This document shows, one piece after another, positions 34,262-43,615 of a DNA stretch of 43,692 nt; positions within the stretch are counted from its first letter, which is position 1, and the number at the start of each line of letters is the position of its first letter. Source of the DNA: an uncultured Clostridium sp. (GTDB lineage: Bacteria > Bacillota > Clostridia > TANB77 > CAG-508). The position numbers were made by a program, and so were the translations under genes. Below the pieces are notes generated by a model. It had not been told where the DNA came from. It did not search any database and saw nothing but the letters and a program-made list of their open reading frames with translations. Location: positions 1 to 43,692 of the forward strand of contig CANPNZ010000014.1 of the NCBI GenBank assembly GCA_947575605.1. Direction: 5' to 3'.

Positions 34262-34758
34262 AATGCTGTCACCTAATTGTATAAGTCCTATAAATCTTGA
34301 TTTTTAAAGTGTGCTATTGAATAAAGGGAATGGAAACTCTAAAATATTTCTGAAAATTTGAATGCAACTGGAAAATATTTAAAAATTCTTATCCAATCAA
34401 ATGAGAGATGTTCAAGGCAAAACCATTATTATATTAAATTCTTATAAATTACTCGGCTACCCTTCATGACGTCAACAAATTCTTTAACAAAAGTCACAAC
34501 TATACCCGAAAACAGGACCCTTTGTGACTTTTGTTTTAGAATTTGTATGACTATTCCAGTCGCATTCGTCATTTATGCGAATTTAATATAATAATGGTTT
34601 TGAACGTGAAGAGGCGCATTTGATTGAATTAGAATTTTTTAATGTTTGTAAGGCACGCCGAGAATTTGAAGAAATATTTTAGAGTTTCTAATCTATTTAA
34701 AAGAATAATCTACCTTAAAAATCAAGATTATAGGACTTGTACACAAGTTGACAAAGCA
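34262..34758. repeat. ~500-base imperfect palindrome, right copy flanking polC
   Basis: Reverse-oriented partner of 28777-29274; the central about 115 bases are almost identical as reverse complement. With the hairpin at 34161-34246 it fills the 640-base gap before the HD gene. Its right terminus provides the TTGACA of the HD gene promoter. Confidence 0.85.
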
Positions 34759-34776
34759 ATCAACGTAATATAAAAT
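34748..34776 (+). promoter_or_regulatory. Promoter of the HD-domain gene, -35 from the repeat end
   Basis: TTGACA at 34748-34753 is the terminal sequence of the palindromic element; 17-base spacer; TAAAAT at 34771-34776. Confidence 0.65.
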
Positions 34777-34802
34777 AAGGAAAAATAGAATGGGAGAGAA
34801 TT

Positions 34803-35861
34803 ATGAAAAAATATTTAGAAACGGTAAGACCAGCAACAATAGAATACTTTAAAATACTATCACCAGACGGAATACCAGAATTCTTAAATCAATACATAGA
34901 AACGCCAGAAATGCAAAAACAAGGAAAAATCAGTACATCTTGTGGGACCGTATATTCTAAACTTTTTAATTATAAGATTTTAAATACAACATTAGACCAT
35001 AGTATAGGAGTTGCTTTAATTATATGGAATTTTACAAAAGATAAGAAGCAAACCCTAGCAGGGCTGTTTCATGATATAGCAACACCAGTATTTAAACATA
35101 CGATTGATTTCATGAATCGAGATTATGAAACTCAAGAATCAACAGAAGAACTAACCTATCAAATAATTCATGAATCAAAAGAAATTATGACTTTATTAAA
35201 GAAAGATGAAATAAAGATAGAAGAAGTAGTAGACTATCATATTTATCCAATTGCTGATAATGATACACCACAATTATCCAGTGATCGACTAGAATATACG
35301 CTTTCTAATGGTTTAGGGGCAACCAAAGAAATATGGAATTTAGACGAGATAAAAGAAATGTATCAAAATATAGAAATACAAAAAAATGAAGAAGGAATTG
35401 AAGAATTAGGATTTAAAAATCAAGAAATGGCAGAAAAGTTTGTGCATGGTATGAGTCAATTATCTTCTATTTATATAGAAAATAGGACTAAATTTTCGAT
35501 GCAATTTTTAGCCGATATACTAAAGAAAATGATGCAAGAAAATCTTATTCATCAAAAAGATTTATATATTTTATCGGAACAAGAGATAATAGATAAAATT
35601 GAGAATTGTAAAATAGGCAATATTGCTAAAAATTTTGAAACTTGGAGAAATGCTACTAAAATAGAAGAAAGTAAAACACCAGTAAATGGCAAATATTGTG
35701 TAAGTATTACCAATGCAAAAATAAGATATATTAATCCATTAGTAAGGATGAATAATAAGTTCATAAGGATTAGTAAAATTTCAGAAATGGCGAGAGCAGA
35801 TATTGAAAGAGCAAAAAACTTTAAAACTGAGAAATATGCGTATTTAGATTTTAAATTTTAA
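34803..35861 (+). CDS. HD-domain phosphohydrolase-like protein
   Basis: 352 residues with an HD metal site: LDHSIGVALIIW (about 62-73), AGLFHDIATPVFKH (His-Asp pair), and a further Asp in VVDYH and SSDRLEYTL. HD proteins usually hydrolyse phosphate esters of nucleotides. The layout resembles deoxynucleotide or oligonucleotide phosphohydrolases in clostridia, but substrate is not clear. GGGAGAG precedes ATG. Confidence 0.8.
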   Translation: MKKYLETVRPATIEYFKILSPDGIPEFLNQYIETPEMQKQGKISTSCGTVYSKLFNYKILNTTLDHSIGVALIIWNFTKDKKQTLAGLFHDIATPVFKHTIDFMNRDYETQESTEELTYQIIHESKEIMTLLKKDEIKIEEVVDYHIYPIADNDTPQLSSDRLEYTLSNGLGATKEIWNLDEIKEMYQNIEIQKNEEGIEELGFKNQEMAEKFVHGMSQLSSIYIENRTKFSMQFLADILKKMMQENLIHQKDLYILSEQEIIDKIENCKIGNIAKNFETWRNATKIEESKTPVNGKYCVSITNAKIRYINPLVRMNNKFIRISKISEMARADIERAKNFKTEKYAYLDFKF

Positions 35862-35884
35862 GATAGAAAAGAGAGGGAAATAAG

Positions 35885-36196
35885 ATGTTTGAACAACAAG
35901 CAACGATTCATTTTGAAGAATTATTTTCAATACAAAACATATTACTTTATTTATTAGCAGTTAATATTTTTGGTTTTTTCATCATGTGGTTAGATAAAAG
36001 AAAAGCCAAAAAAGGTTCCTGGAGAATTCCAGAAAAAACATTATTTATAGTAACAGCTTTAGGAGGAGGCATTGGAACGATAGTGGGAATGTATACGTTT
36101 AGACACAAAACACAGAAACTTAATTTTGTCATAGGTTTTCCCTTTATTACAATACTAGAAATAATAGGAATTATATGGTTTTTTGTGGCAAAATAA
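35885..36196 (+). CDS. DUF1294 membrane protein
   Basis: 103 residues with three membrane segments and the DUF1294 signature MWLDKRKAKKGSWRIPEKTLF, GGGIGTIVGMYTFRHKT. Function unknown. Ribosome binding site GAGAGGG. It follows the HD gene by 23 bases, probably co-transcribed. Confidence 0.87.
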   Translation: MFEQQATIHFEELFSIQNILLYLLAVNIFGFFIMWLDKRKAKKGSWRIPEKTLFIVTALGGGIGTIVGMYTFRHKTQKLNFVIGFPFITILEIIGIIWFFVAK

Positions 36197-36225
36197 AAAT
36201 TATGTAACTTGTAGAAAAAAAGAAA

Positions 36226-36266
36226 AGATAGCAAATGCTTTGTTTATAAGTATTTGCTATTTTTCC
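36226..36266 (+). terminator. Intrinsic terminator after DUF1294 gene
   Basis: Stem AGATAGCAAAT(G)CT with AGTATTTGCTAT, then TTTTT. Confidence 0.75.
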
Positions 36267-36392
36267 TTCCTATGAGATAAAATGAAAAAGTGAGTACACA
36301 TAAAAAGTGGCAAACATAAAACAAAAGTTAAGATATTATAGCAACTAGATTAAAATGTGAACAACTTATGAACAAAAAACAAGTAAATTAAG

Positions 36393-36413
36393 TTATTCAC
36401 AAAGTTATCCACA
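36393..36413 (+). other. Pair of perfect DnaA boxes
   Basis: TTATTCACA (36393-36401) and TTATCCACA (36405-36413), both exact matches to TTATNCACA, three bases apart in the same orientation. They stand in a 557-base AT-rich gap. Confidence 0.7.
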
Positions 36414-36491
36414 GTTTCCACTTTTTTTAATAAAAAGTGAAAATGAAAAAAAAGAAAAAGAGCAGGAAACATAAAACAGCAAAGAATACAT

Positions 36492-36526
36492 AATTGTAAC
36501 AAAAATGTAACATTATTGTAACATAG
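36492..36526. repeat. Three TGTAAC direct repeats at 11-base spacing
   Basis: TGTAACA occurs three times with starts exactly 11 bases apart, one helical turn, so the copies lie on one face of DNA. Could be a response-regulator operator of the PhoP type or origin-associated iterons. Confidence 0.5.
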
Positions 36527-36658
36527 CTACTAAAAGCTTATAAAAAATGCCAAAAAAGGAACATTTTAAAAGGAAGGTTTTAAAAAATAAAAATAAGAAT
36601 GAAATATTCTTGTAATTATTTTGTAAAAAAGAAAAAGTAATATAGCTTAAAATATGAG

Positions 36659-36667
36659 TGTGGATAA
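36659..36667 (-). other. Third perfect DnaA box, opposite orientation
   Basis: TGTGGATAA, the complement of TTATCCACA, facing the pair at 36393-36413 across about 245 bases of AT-rich DNA. Confidence 0.65.
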
Positions 36668-36753
36668 CTTAAAAAGTAGAGTGGAAAATAACGAAAAATG
36701 TAAAAAAGCATATAATAAATAGAAGAATTAGTTTTAAAAAGAGGAGAAAAGTT

Positions 36754-37089
36754 ATGTTACACAAGTTAAAATGTGCATTTTATAGGAATAGATGTTGTAC
36801 ACAAATGGAAATTGAACAACAACAATTGGAAAAAATGGTGGAACAAGGAGCCATATTAGTAGATGTTAGAAGTCCACAAGAGTTTGAAGAAGGGCATTTA
36901 GATAAAGCTATTTTATTACCAGAATATGAAATAAGAGAGAATGTGAATCAAATTTTACCAGATCAATCACAAACTATTATTGTTTATTGTAGTACAGGAC
37001 ATAGAGGACAAAAAGCACAACGTATCTTGCAACGACTTGGCTATCAGAAAGTATACAATTTGTGTCATGGTTTAGAAAATTATAGTTAA
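36754..37089 (+). CDS. Rhodanese-like domain protein
   Basis: 111 residues, a single rhodanese domain: ILVDVRSPQEFEEGHLDKAI and the active-site loop VYCSTGHRGQKA with catalytic Cys. Sulfur transfer or sulfane binding is likely. A short Cys-bearing start (CAFYRNRCC) is unusual. GAGGAG precedes ATG. Confidence 0.87.
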   Translation: MLHKLKCAFYRNRCCTQMEIEQQQLEKMVEQGAILVDVRSPQEFEEGHLDKAILLPEYEIRENVNQILPDQSQTIIVYCSTGHRGQKAQRILQRLGYQKVYNLCHGLENYS

Positions 37090-37100
37090 ATTTGCTAATT

Positions 37101-37366
37101 GTGCCATTGGGGACGGACCTTTTTGGCAATTTTAAAATTAATAGAATAAAAATAGTAAAAAATAAAAAAGTTTTGCTTGAAAGTAATTGAATTAGAACTT
37201 TTTAATTCATAATAGGGAAAGTGTTCATACGTTGTGCATGGAAGGGTGCCATATTATGAATTTAGAAGTTCTATGATAATTATCTTGAACAAAAAACTTT
37301 TTTATTTTTTACTATTTTATTATAAATAACAGAAACATTGCCAAAAAGGTCCGTCCCCAATGGCAC
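37101..37366. repeat. Nested palindrome between rhodanese gene and lepA
   Basis: Outer arms of 30 bases (37101-37130 and 37337-37366, exact complements, GTGCCATTGGGGACGGACC phrase) enclose the about 190-base palindromic core 37134-37330 that is also found inverted at 21167-21358. Fills the gap; no gene. Confidence 0.87.
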
Positions 37367-37407
37367 AAATGCAATTTGAAAAAAATAAACTTAAAAGGTG
37401 TAAGCTA

Positions 37408-37436
37408 TTGAGGTTTTTAAGTTTGTGTGATAGAAT
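37408..37436 (+). promoter_or_regulatory. Promoter for lepA
   Basis: TTGAGG at 37408-37413, 17-base spacer, TAGAAT at 37431-37436, about 33 bases before ATG. Confidence 0.55.
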
Positions 37437-37468
37437 AAGCATACATTGAAAAGGATGAGGAGATAGGA

Positions 37469-39283
37469 ATGAGTAATAGACAAGAACACATCAGAAATTT
37501 TAGTATCATTGCACACATAGATCATGGAAAATCAACCTTAGCAGATCGACTAATTGAAATGACAGGGGTATTATCCAAAAGAGAAATGGAAAGTCAAGTC
37601 TTAGACAATATGGAAATAGAAAAAGAAAGAGGTATTACCATCAAATCACAAGCTGTTAGAATGATATACAAAGCCAAAGATGGACAAGAATATACGTTAA
37701 ATTTAATTGACACACCAGGTCATGTGGATTTTAATTATGAAGTGTCTAGAAGTTTGGCTGCATGTGATGGCGCTATTTTAGTTGTAGATTCTAGTCAGGG
37801 AGTCGAAGCACAAACACTAGCTAATGTGTATTTAGCGATTGACAACAATTTAGAAATATTACCCGTTTTAAACAAAATCGATTTACCAAATGCAAGAGTA
37901 GAAGAAGTGAAACAAGAAATAGAAGATATTATAGGAATACCAGCAGAAGAAGCACCTTGTATTTCTGCTAAATCTGGATTAAAGGTAGAGGAAGTTTTAG
38001 AAAAAATTGTAACAGACTTGCCTTCTCCAAAAGGCAATGAAAATGAAAAACTAAAATGTCTTATATTTGATTCTTATTATGATAATTACAAAGGAGCAGT
38101 TGCCTATGTAAGAGTAATGGACGGAACCGTAAAAGTAGGAGATGAAATTAAATTAATGGCAACCAATAAAACTTTTACGGTAGTAGAAGTAGGATGTTTT
38201 GTTCCAGGATCTTATATGCCAACGAATGAATTGAAGGCGGGGGAAGTTGGTTATATAGCAGCTAGCATCAAAAATTTAGCAGACATTCAAGTTGGAGATA
38301 CTATTACGTTAAAAAATAATCCAGCAGAAGAACCATTAAAAGGATATAAAAAAGTAACACCAATGGTTTATTGTGGATTATATCCAATTGATGGAAGTCA
38401 ATATGAAGCCTTAAAAGAAGCCTTAGAAAAACTAAAATTAAATGATGCGGCTTTAGAATACGAAGCGGAAACGTCAGCGGCTTTAGGATTTGGATTTCGT
38501 TGTGGATTTTTGGGATTACTTCATTTAGAGATTATAGAAGAAAGAATTGATCGAGAATTTGACTTAGGACTTATCACGACAGCACCATCTGTTATTTATA
38601 AAGTGTATAAAACAGATGGTACAGTAGTTGAATTGTACAATCCAGAGGACTTACCAAAACCACAAGAAATATCTTATATGGAAGAACCTTTTGTAACAGC
38701 TAATATTTTGACACCAAAAGACTATGTGGGAAATCTTATGGAACTATGTCAAAGAAGACGTGGTGTTTATATTGATATGAAATATTTAGATGAAAACCGC
38801 GTTACGTTAGTATATGAAATGCCACTTAATGAAATTATTTATGATTTCTTTGATCATTTAAAATCAAAAACGAAAGGATACGCCTCTTTAGATTATGAAT
38901 TTAAAGAATATAGGAGATCTAATTTGGTAAAATTAGATATACATATTAATGGAGAACCAGTAGATGCCCTAAGTTTTATTGTACATAAGGACAGTAGCTA
39001 CGATAGAGGAAAGAAAATGGTTGAAAAATTGAAAACAGTTATTCCAAGAAAACTATTCAAAATACCAATCCAAGCAGCAGTTGGAGGACAAATTATAGCA
39101 AGGGAGACAATCTCAGCCATGAGAAAAGATGTACTAGCCAAATGTTATGGTGGCGACATTACGAGAAAGAAAAAATTATTAGAAAAGCAAAAAAGAGGAA
39201 AGAAAAAAATGCGTGAAATTGGAAATGTAGAAATACCACAAGAAGCATTTTTAAGTGTATTAAAATTAGATGATGAAACATGA
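37469..39283 (+). CDS. lepA: Elongation factor 4 (LepA)
   Basis: Ribosome-binding GTPase acting on translocation or initiation. G1 [15 protein letters not shown]2 region [11 protein letters not shown]3 [12 protein letters not shown]4 NKIDLPNA, and the LepA C-terminal domain with the ending [26 protein letters not shown]. 604 residues is full length. GATGAGGAG precedes ATG. Confidence 0.96.
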   Translation: MSNRQEHIRNFSIIAHIDHGKSTLADRLIEMTGVLSKREMESQVLDNMEIEKERGITIKSQAVRMIYKAKDGQEYTLNLIDTPGHVDFNYEVSRSLAACDGAILVVDSSQGVEAQTLANVYLAIDNNLEILPVLNKIDLPNARVEEVKQEIEDIIGIPAEEAPCISAKSGLKVEEVLEKIVTDLPSPKGNENEKLKCLIFDSYYDNYKGAVAYVRVMDGTVKVGDEIKLMATNKTFTVVEVGCFVPGSYMPTNELKAGEVGYIAASIKNLADIQVGDTITLKNNPAEEPLKGYKKVTPMVYCGLYPIDGSQYEALKEALEKLKLNDAALEYEAETSAALGFGFRCGFLGLLHLEIIEERIDREFDLGLITTAPSVIYKVYKTDGTVVELYNPEDLPKPQEISYMEEPFVTANILTPKDYVGNLMELCQRRRGVYIDMKYLDENRVTLVYEMPLNEIIYDFFDHLKSKTKGYASLDYEFKEYRRSNLVKLDIHINGEPVDALSFIVHKDSSYDRGKKMVEKLKTVIPRKLFKIPIQAAVGGQIIARETISAMRKDVLAKCYGGDITRKKKLLEKQKRGKKKMREIGNVEIPQEAFLSVLKLDDET

Positions 39284-39296
39284 TTTTGGAGGAAAA

Positions 39297-40166
39297 ATGA
39301 TGTATAAAATGGTGGTACTGGATTTAGATGGCACTTTATTAAATGATAAAAAACAAGTATCAAAAAGAAATGTAGAGATAATCAATAAAATACAGAAAGA
39401 AAAAGACGTTCTTTTTGTAATAGCTACCGGGAAAAATATAAAAGACATATCCTATATAATCGAAACGGTTGGAGAGGCTATTAGTCAATATATAATAGCT
39501 TCTAATGGAGCCATTATAAAAGATAATGTAAAGAATGATTATTTATTGAAAAGATATTTGGAGAAAGAACAAGTAATTAAAGTAATTGATCTTTATAAGA
39601 AATTCCATTTACAAGGAATTCTACATACTGATAAGGGAACACTAACAGATGGAAAAAGAGAAGTAGAAACCAACCCAAATACACAATTAATACAAGAATT
39701 AAAAAAGCATTATATAGAAAATCCTATTTCCACAACTTCTATGTTTACTTTATGTGGTGAGTCATCAGATTTAAGAAAAATGAAAGAAGAATTAGACATT
39801 AATTTCACTGATTTAGAAGCAACGGATATTTGTCATTTTATTATGGATACAGGAAGAGAACGTTATGAAACAGCCTACATAGATGTCATGAAGAAAAATG
39901 CTACTAAGGCAAATGCTATCAAAATACTGGCGGATTATTTACAAATTTGTAAAGAAGATATTGTTATTATGGGAGATGGAGCAAATGACATATCTATGTT
40001 CGAAATGTCTGGCTATAAAATAGCAATGGGAAATGCTGATGAGAATTTGAAGAAAAAAGCAGATTTTATAACAGATAATAATAACGAAGATGGAGTTGCT
40101 AAAGCGTTAGAAGAGATTTTTTATGGTACCGGAAAAGGGAAATCGAAGATTTTACCGATACCATAA
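39297..40166 (+). CDS. Cof-type HAD phosphatase
   Basis: Cytoplasmic HAD class IIB phosphatase. Motif I VLDLDGTLLNDKK, motif II IASNGA, Lys in TKANAIKIL, and motif IV MGDGANDISMFEMSGYKIAMGNA. 289 residues. Start at ATG 39297 or the adjacent 39300, from GGAGG four or seven bases upstream; the longer frame overlaps lepA. It follows lepA closely. Substrate is probably a sugar phosphate or similar; not determinable. Confidence 0.88.
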   Translation: MMYKMVVLDLDGTLLNDKKQVSKRNVEIINKIQKEKDVLFVIATGKNIKDISYIIETVGEAISQYIIASNGAIIKDNVKNDYLLKRYLEKEQVIKVIDLYKKFHLQGILHTDKGTLTDGKREVETNPNTQLIQELKKHYIENPISTTSMFTLCGESSDLRKMKEELDINFTDLEATDICHFIMDTGRERYETAYIDVMKKNATKANAIKILADYLQICKEDIVIMGDGANDISMFEMSGYKIAMGNADENLKKKADFITDNNNEDGVAKALEEIFYGTGKGKSKILPIP

Positions 40167-40200
40167 AAACAGGGCTTCCTCTTCCGAGAAAGCCCTGTTC
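40164..40200 (-). terminator. Terminator between convergent genes
   Basis: Nine-pair GC-rich stem ACAGGGCTT / AAGCCCTGT; read on the minus strand it is followed by TTTTTA, so it fits the minus-strand membrane protein gene best. Confidence 0.75.
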
Positions 40201-40230
40201 TCCCTATGAACAATAGGGGAATGTACTCAT

Positions 40231-40569
40231 TTAATATTTGTTTTCTGTATATATTGCTAAGGCAACAGATGCACAACTAGTAAGGAACAGAAATCCGGAA
40301 CAGACAATATGCCCGAAGTTCATTGAAATAGCAGATAAGACAAATCCTATTGCTAAAGATAATGCTTTGAGCACTGGATGGGTTCCATCAGGTTTTGTAT
40401 CTACGTGATCTACGATAATTGCTATTATACTAAATACCAAATGGAACAAGAAAATTCCAGCACAGTTACAACCAGTCTGTGTGCCAACAGAAATTTTGGT
40501 AAGAAGGAAGCCACAAATAGTGGCACCTCCTAGCCGGATTAATAAGCCAATAAAACCTTTTGTTTTCAT
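40231..40569 (-). CDS. Small four-helix membrane protein, compositionally distinct
   Basis: 112 residues, mostly hydrophobic, with several Cys and Gly; I do not recognise the family. A strong binding site AGGAGG is eight bases before ATG, supporting a real gene. Its codon use is richer in G and C (GCC, GGC, ATC) than its neighbours and it holds the only ordinary in-frame CGG codon in the window (Arg12, at 40533-40535 region), which suggests recent transfer. In the +1 frame after CGG a stop follows at once, so this CGG must be read through, not shifted, for the protein to exist. Confidence 0.65.
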   Translation of the reverse strand: MKTKGFIGLLIRLGGATICGFLLTKISVGTQTGCNCAGIFLFHLVFSIIAIIVDHVDTKPDGTHPVLKALSLAIGFVLSAISMNFGHIVCSGFLFLTSCASVALAIYTENKY

Positions 40570-40681
40570 AGTGAGTACCTCCTAAAATTTTTTATGATAC
40601 AATTAGTATATCATAAATCTACATAAAAGTAAAATAAAATATGTTAACTAAATATAAATAAAGAAAAAAAGGTGAAGAAAA

Positions 40682-41443
40682 ATGAAAGCTCAAGAACGAA
40701 AAGAAATATACAATGACCAAGTAGAAGGAAGAAATGCAGTCATTGAATTATTAGAAAGTGGAAAAGACATCAACAAAATATTCATAACCAAAGGAGAGCG
40801 ACACGGTTCTATCCACAAAATTATTAGTATGGCAAAAGAAAACAAAGTAATTTTAGTAGAAAAAGAAAAAAGGCAGATGGAAGAAATGGCACAAACTGAA
40901 AACTATCAAGGCGTTATTGCTATGGTACCACCTTATGAATACTGTGAAATAGAAGATATTTTGCAAGAAGCCAAAACAAGAGGAGAAGACCCATTTGTAC
41001 TAATATTAGATGGAATTGAAGATCCACACAATTTAGGATCTATGATTAGAACAGCAGAAACAGCAGGGGTTCATGGAATTATTATTCCCAAAAGAAGAAG
41101 TGCTACTGTCAATAGTACAGTTAATAAAGTATCGGCAGGGGCAGTACAACATATGAAAGTGGCAAGAGTGACTAATATAACAGATGCCATAGAAACATTA
41201 AAAAAAGAAGGACTTTGGATTTGTGGAACCGATATTAATACAACCACTTATTATTACGAACAAGATTTAACAGGAGCAATTGGTATTGTAATTGGAAATG
41301 AAGGAAGTGGCATGAGTCAAAAGGTAAAAAAGAATTGTGACTTTTTAGTTAAAATTCCAATGAAGGGAAAAGTAACTTCCTTAAATGCTTCTGTCTCAAC
41401 AGGTATTGTTCTTTACGAAGCAGTGAAACAGAAAATGAAGTAA
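40682..41443 (+). CDS. rlmB: 23S rRNA 2'-O-methyltransferase RlmB (TrmH family)
   Basis: SPOUT methyltransferase that modifies G2251 of 23S rRNA by homology. N-terminal substrate domain (VEGRNAVIELLESG), then SPOUT motifs LDGIEDPHNLGSMIRTAETAG, IVIGNEGSGMSQ and SLNASVSTGIVLYE. 253 residues. Ribosome binding site AAAGGTG. The assignment within TrmH enzymes is by overall pattern. Confidence 0.9.
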   Translation: MKAQERKEIYNDQVEGRNAVIELLESGKDINKIFITKGERHGSIHKIISMAKENKVILVEKEKRQMEEMAQTENYQGVIAMVPPYEYCEIEDILQEAKTRGEDPFVLILDGIEDPHNLGSMIRTAETAGVHGIIIPKRRSATVNSTVNKVSAGAVQHMKVARVTNITDAIETLKKEGLWICGTDINTTTYYYEQDLTGAIGIVIGNEGSGMSQKVKKNCDFLVKIPMKGKVTSLNASVSTGIVLYEAVKQKMK

Positions 41444-41530
41444 GACTTTTTTATGTTTTAAATGAATTAAAAAGATTGAAATTTTATGATAGAAACGATA
41501 CAATAGTTATAAAAGTAAGGAGGAAAACAG

Positions 41531-43330
41531 ATGATACCACGAAAAAAGAAAAACACCATTATTATTATATCTCTAGTAGTTTTCATAGTAATGATAGCGA
41601 CCACATTTATTTTATTATATATCAATACGGATATGTTCAAATCGAATGCTACACTATTTGCCAAATATTTAGGACAAAGTGTAGACAATGTAAATACTGT
41701 TTATCAAGAAATAGGGAAAAGCCAATACAATGAGTTATTAAAGCAAAACAAGTGTACAACCGAAACGCAAGTAAAAGTAAATGTTATAGAAGATAGAGGA
41801 ACCACAGCAGAAAACTCACAAAATTCCATTAATTCATTACAATTAAAGATAGATGGACAAGTTGATAGCAATAATCAATATAATTATCAAGATGTTCAAT
41901 TATTGAATCAGGATAAAAAAGTAACAGAAGTGGAATACATACAAAATGAAAATACGTATGGAATTCGATTTTCGGATTTATTTAATCAATATTTATTAGT
42001 AAATAACGAAAATTTAAAAGAGTTATTAAAAAAAGCAGGTAATTCGCAAGAACAAATAGAAAAAATGCCAGATACGATAACATTTGGTGATGATTTAAAA
42101 GGGATTTTTGAATTTTCTGAAGAAGAAAAACAAAAATTAAAAACAACCTATATCAATATCATCACTACTAATGTTTCCAAAGATAATTTTTCAAAGGAAA
42201 AAAATCAGGCGATCCAAATAGATGGTAATTCGATCTATGCTAATGCTTATAGTTTGACACTAACCAAAGAACAAATGAATAATCTGTATATCAAGATAAT
42301 AGAACAATGTAAGCAAGATGAGATTATATTAAATAAATTAGATAAAATGCAAACTTTATGGGATTTACTTAATCAAAATGATAATCCTATTTCTTTAAGA
42401 GAACAATTTATACAAGAAATGGAAAAGATAATCAATCAAATAACGAAAAATAATATCGGACAAGAAGAGGCAAAAATAATTATATATGAAAACAAAGGAA
42501 CAACCTTAAAAATCACAATACAGCATCCAGACAATGAAATCAATATAGATACATTATCTTTACAAAACGAAAAATATACACAGATATCTTATCATAATAC
42601 CAAAAAGGAACAGTTACTTATTTGCAAAAGTAATAATGAGGAAACCAATATTAGTTTAAAAAACATAGAAAATGAAAAAACAACAGAATACAGTTTATTA
42701 ATAGAAGAAAAGATAAATGGAAACAATGGTATCAAGAATGTAACAGCTACTTACGAAAATAATACCAGTCTAGTAGAAGCAACCATTCAGCAAGAAATGA
42801 ATAGCGTCAATCAGTTTGAAGAGGAAATAGTTTTGAAAGAAGAAAATGCCATCAATTTAAGTGAATTGGAAGAAGAACCATTGCAATCTATCGTAAAACA
42901 GGTAAATAATGGCGTTTCTCAAAAAATAACAGAAATCATGTCAAACGATATAAAGAAAGAAGATATATGGGAAGTATTAAAAATAATGGGACTTGTAAAA
43001 GAAGGTCAAAGTTTTGAAGTAATAGGAGTAACAGAAGCAGAAAAAAATCGATTTAATTCTAAATTTGAAATTTTACAAGGTGAGAATTTGGAGAGTTCCA
43101 ATATACTTAATTTGATTCAGGCGATTGAAAATAATTTTATAGATATGGAAGTAATATCCAATACAGAATTAAGATTAAAGTTAGATCGTGCTAATAAAAA
43201 TCAAGAAGTAGTTACTACTTTAACTTCTTTTATAGAAGAAAATAAAAACAGAAAATATAATGTAAAAGTAGAGTATGATCAAACCACTGGTTTAGTAAAT
43301 GGAGTTATATTAAGTATGTTAGAAAAATAA
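41531..43330 (+). CDS. Secreted or membrane-anchored protein of unknown function
   Basis: 599 residues, with Lys-rich start and one hydrophobic segment (about residues 9-30), then a polar Asn/Gln/Glu/Lys-rich extracellular part with no recognised motif and few Cys. It looks like the large anchored unknown proteins common in clostridia. ATG follows AAGGAGG. A terminator follows. Confidence 0.75.
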   Translation: MIPRKKKNTIIIISLVVFIVMIATTFILLYINTDMFKSNATLFAKYLGQSVDNVNTVYQEIGKSQYNELLKQNKCTTETQVKVNVIEDRGTTAENSQNSINSLQLKIDGQVDSNNQYNYQDVQLLNQDKKVTEVEYIQNENTYGIRFSDLFNQYLLVNNENLKELLKKAGNSQEQIEKMPDTITFGDDLKGIFEFSEEEKQKLKTTYINIITTNVSKDNFSKEKNQAIQIDGNSIYANAYSLTLTKEQMNNLYIKIIEQCKQDEIILNKLDKMQTLWDLLNQNDNPISLREQFIQEMEKIINQITKNNIGQEEAKIIIYENKGTTLKITIQHPDNEINIDTLSLQNEKYTQISYHNTKKEQLLICKSNNEETNISLKNIENEKTTEYSLLIEEKINGNNGIKNVTATYENNTSLVEATIQQEMNSVNQFEEEIVLKEENAINLSELEEEPLQSIVKQVNNGVSQKITEIMSNDIKKEDIWEVLKIMGLVKEGQSFEVIGVTEAEKNRFNSKFEILQGENLESSNILNLIQAIENNFIDMEVISNTELRLKLDRANKNQEVVTTLTSFIEENKNRKYNVKVEYDQTTGLVNGVILSMLEK

Positions 43331-43344
43331 AAATAGATGAAACA

Positions 43345-43389
43345 AAGCTAAAATCAAGCAGATTACTGTTATTGGTTTTGGCTTTTTTA
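43345..43389 (+). terminator. Terminator after the secreted protein
   Basis: 13-pair stem AAGCTAAAATCAA / TTGGTTTTGGCTT (with G-T pairs) followed by a T run. Confidence 0.8.
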
Positions 43390-43422
43390 TATAATAGGAA
43401 AGTGATACTTTCCTATTATATA
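43388..43422. repeat. Perfect 16-base-arm hairpin
   Basis: TATATAATAGGAAAGT and its complement with a three-base loop, directly after the terminator. Could act as second terminator or be a repeat. Confidence 0.65.
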
Positions 43423-43586
43423 AAAATACATCCCACAGAAAATTTATAGGAATTTTTGGAACAAAGCAATTAATGATAATGGAGCAAAAGAGCTTATTTA
43501 TAATAGAATTAGATTACATTAAGTATCTATAATTCTTAGCTGGAAAAATTTACTTTTAAAAAAAGAAAAAAATTTTTAAAAAAGTG

Positions 43587-43615
43587 TTGACAAAGAAAAA
43601 AAACTAGCGTATAAT
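43587..43615 (+). promoter_or_regulatory. Consensus promoter, probably of an rRNA operon
   Basis: TTGACA (43587-43592), 17-base spacer, TATAAT (43610-43615), both perfect, preceded by an A/T run like an UP element. Downstream is a short hairpin (GTCCCA...TGGGAC) and ACATTGAAAAGTAAACAATA, the kind of leader found before 16S rRNA. No rRNA sequence itself is inside the window. Confidence 0.7.
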
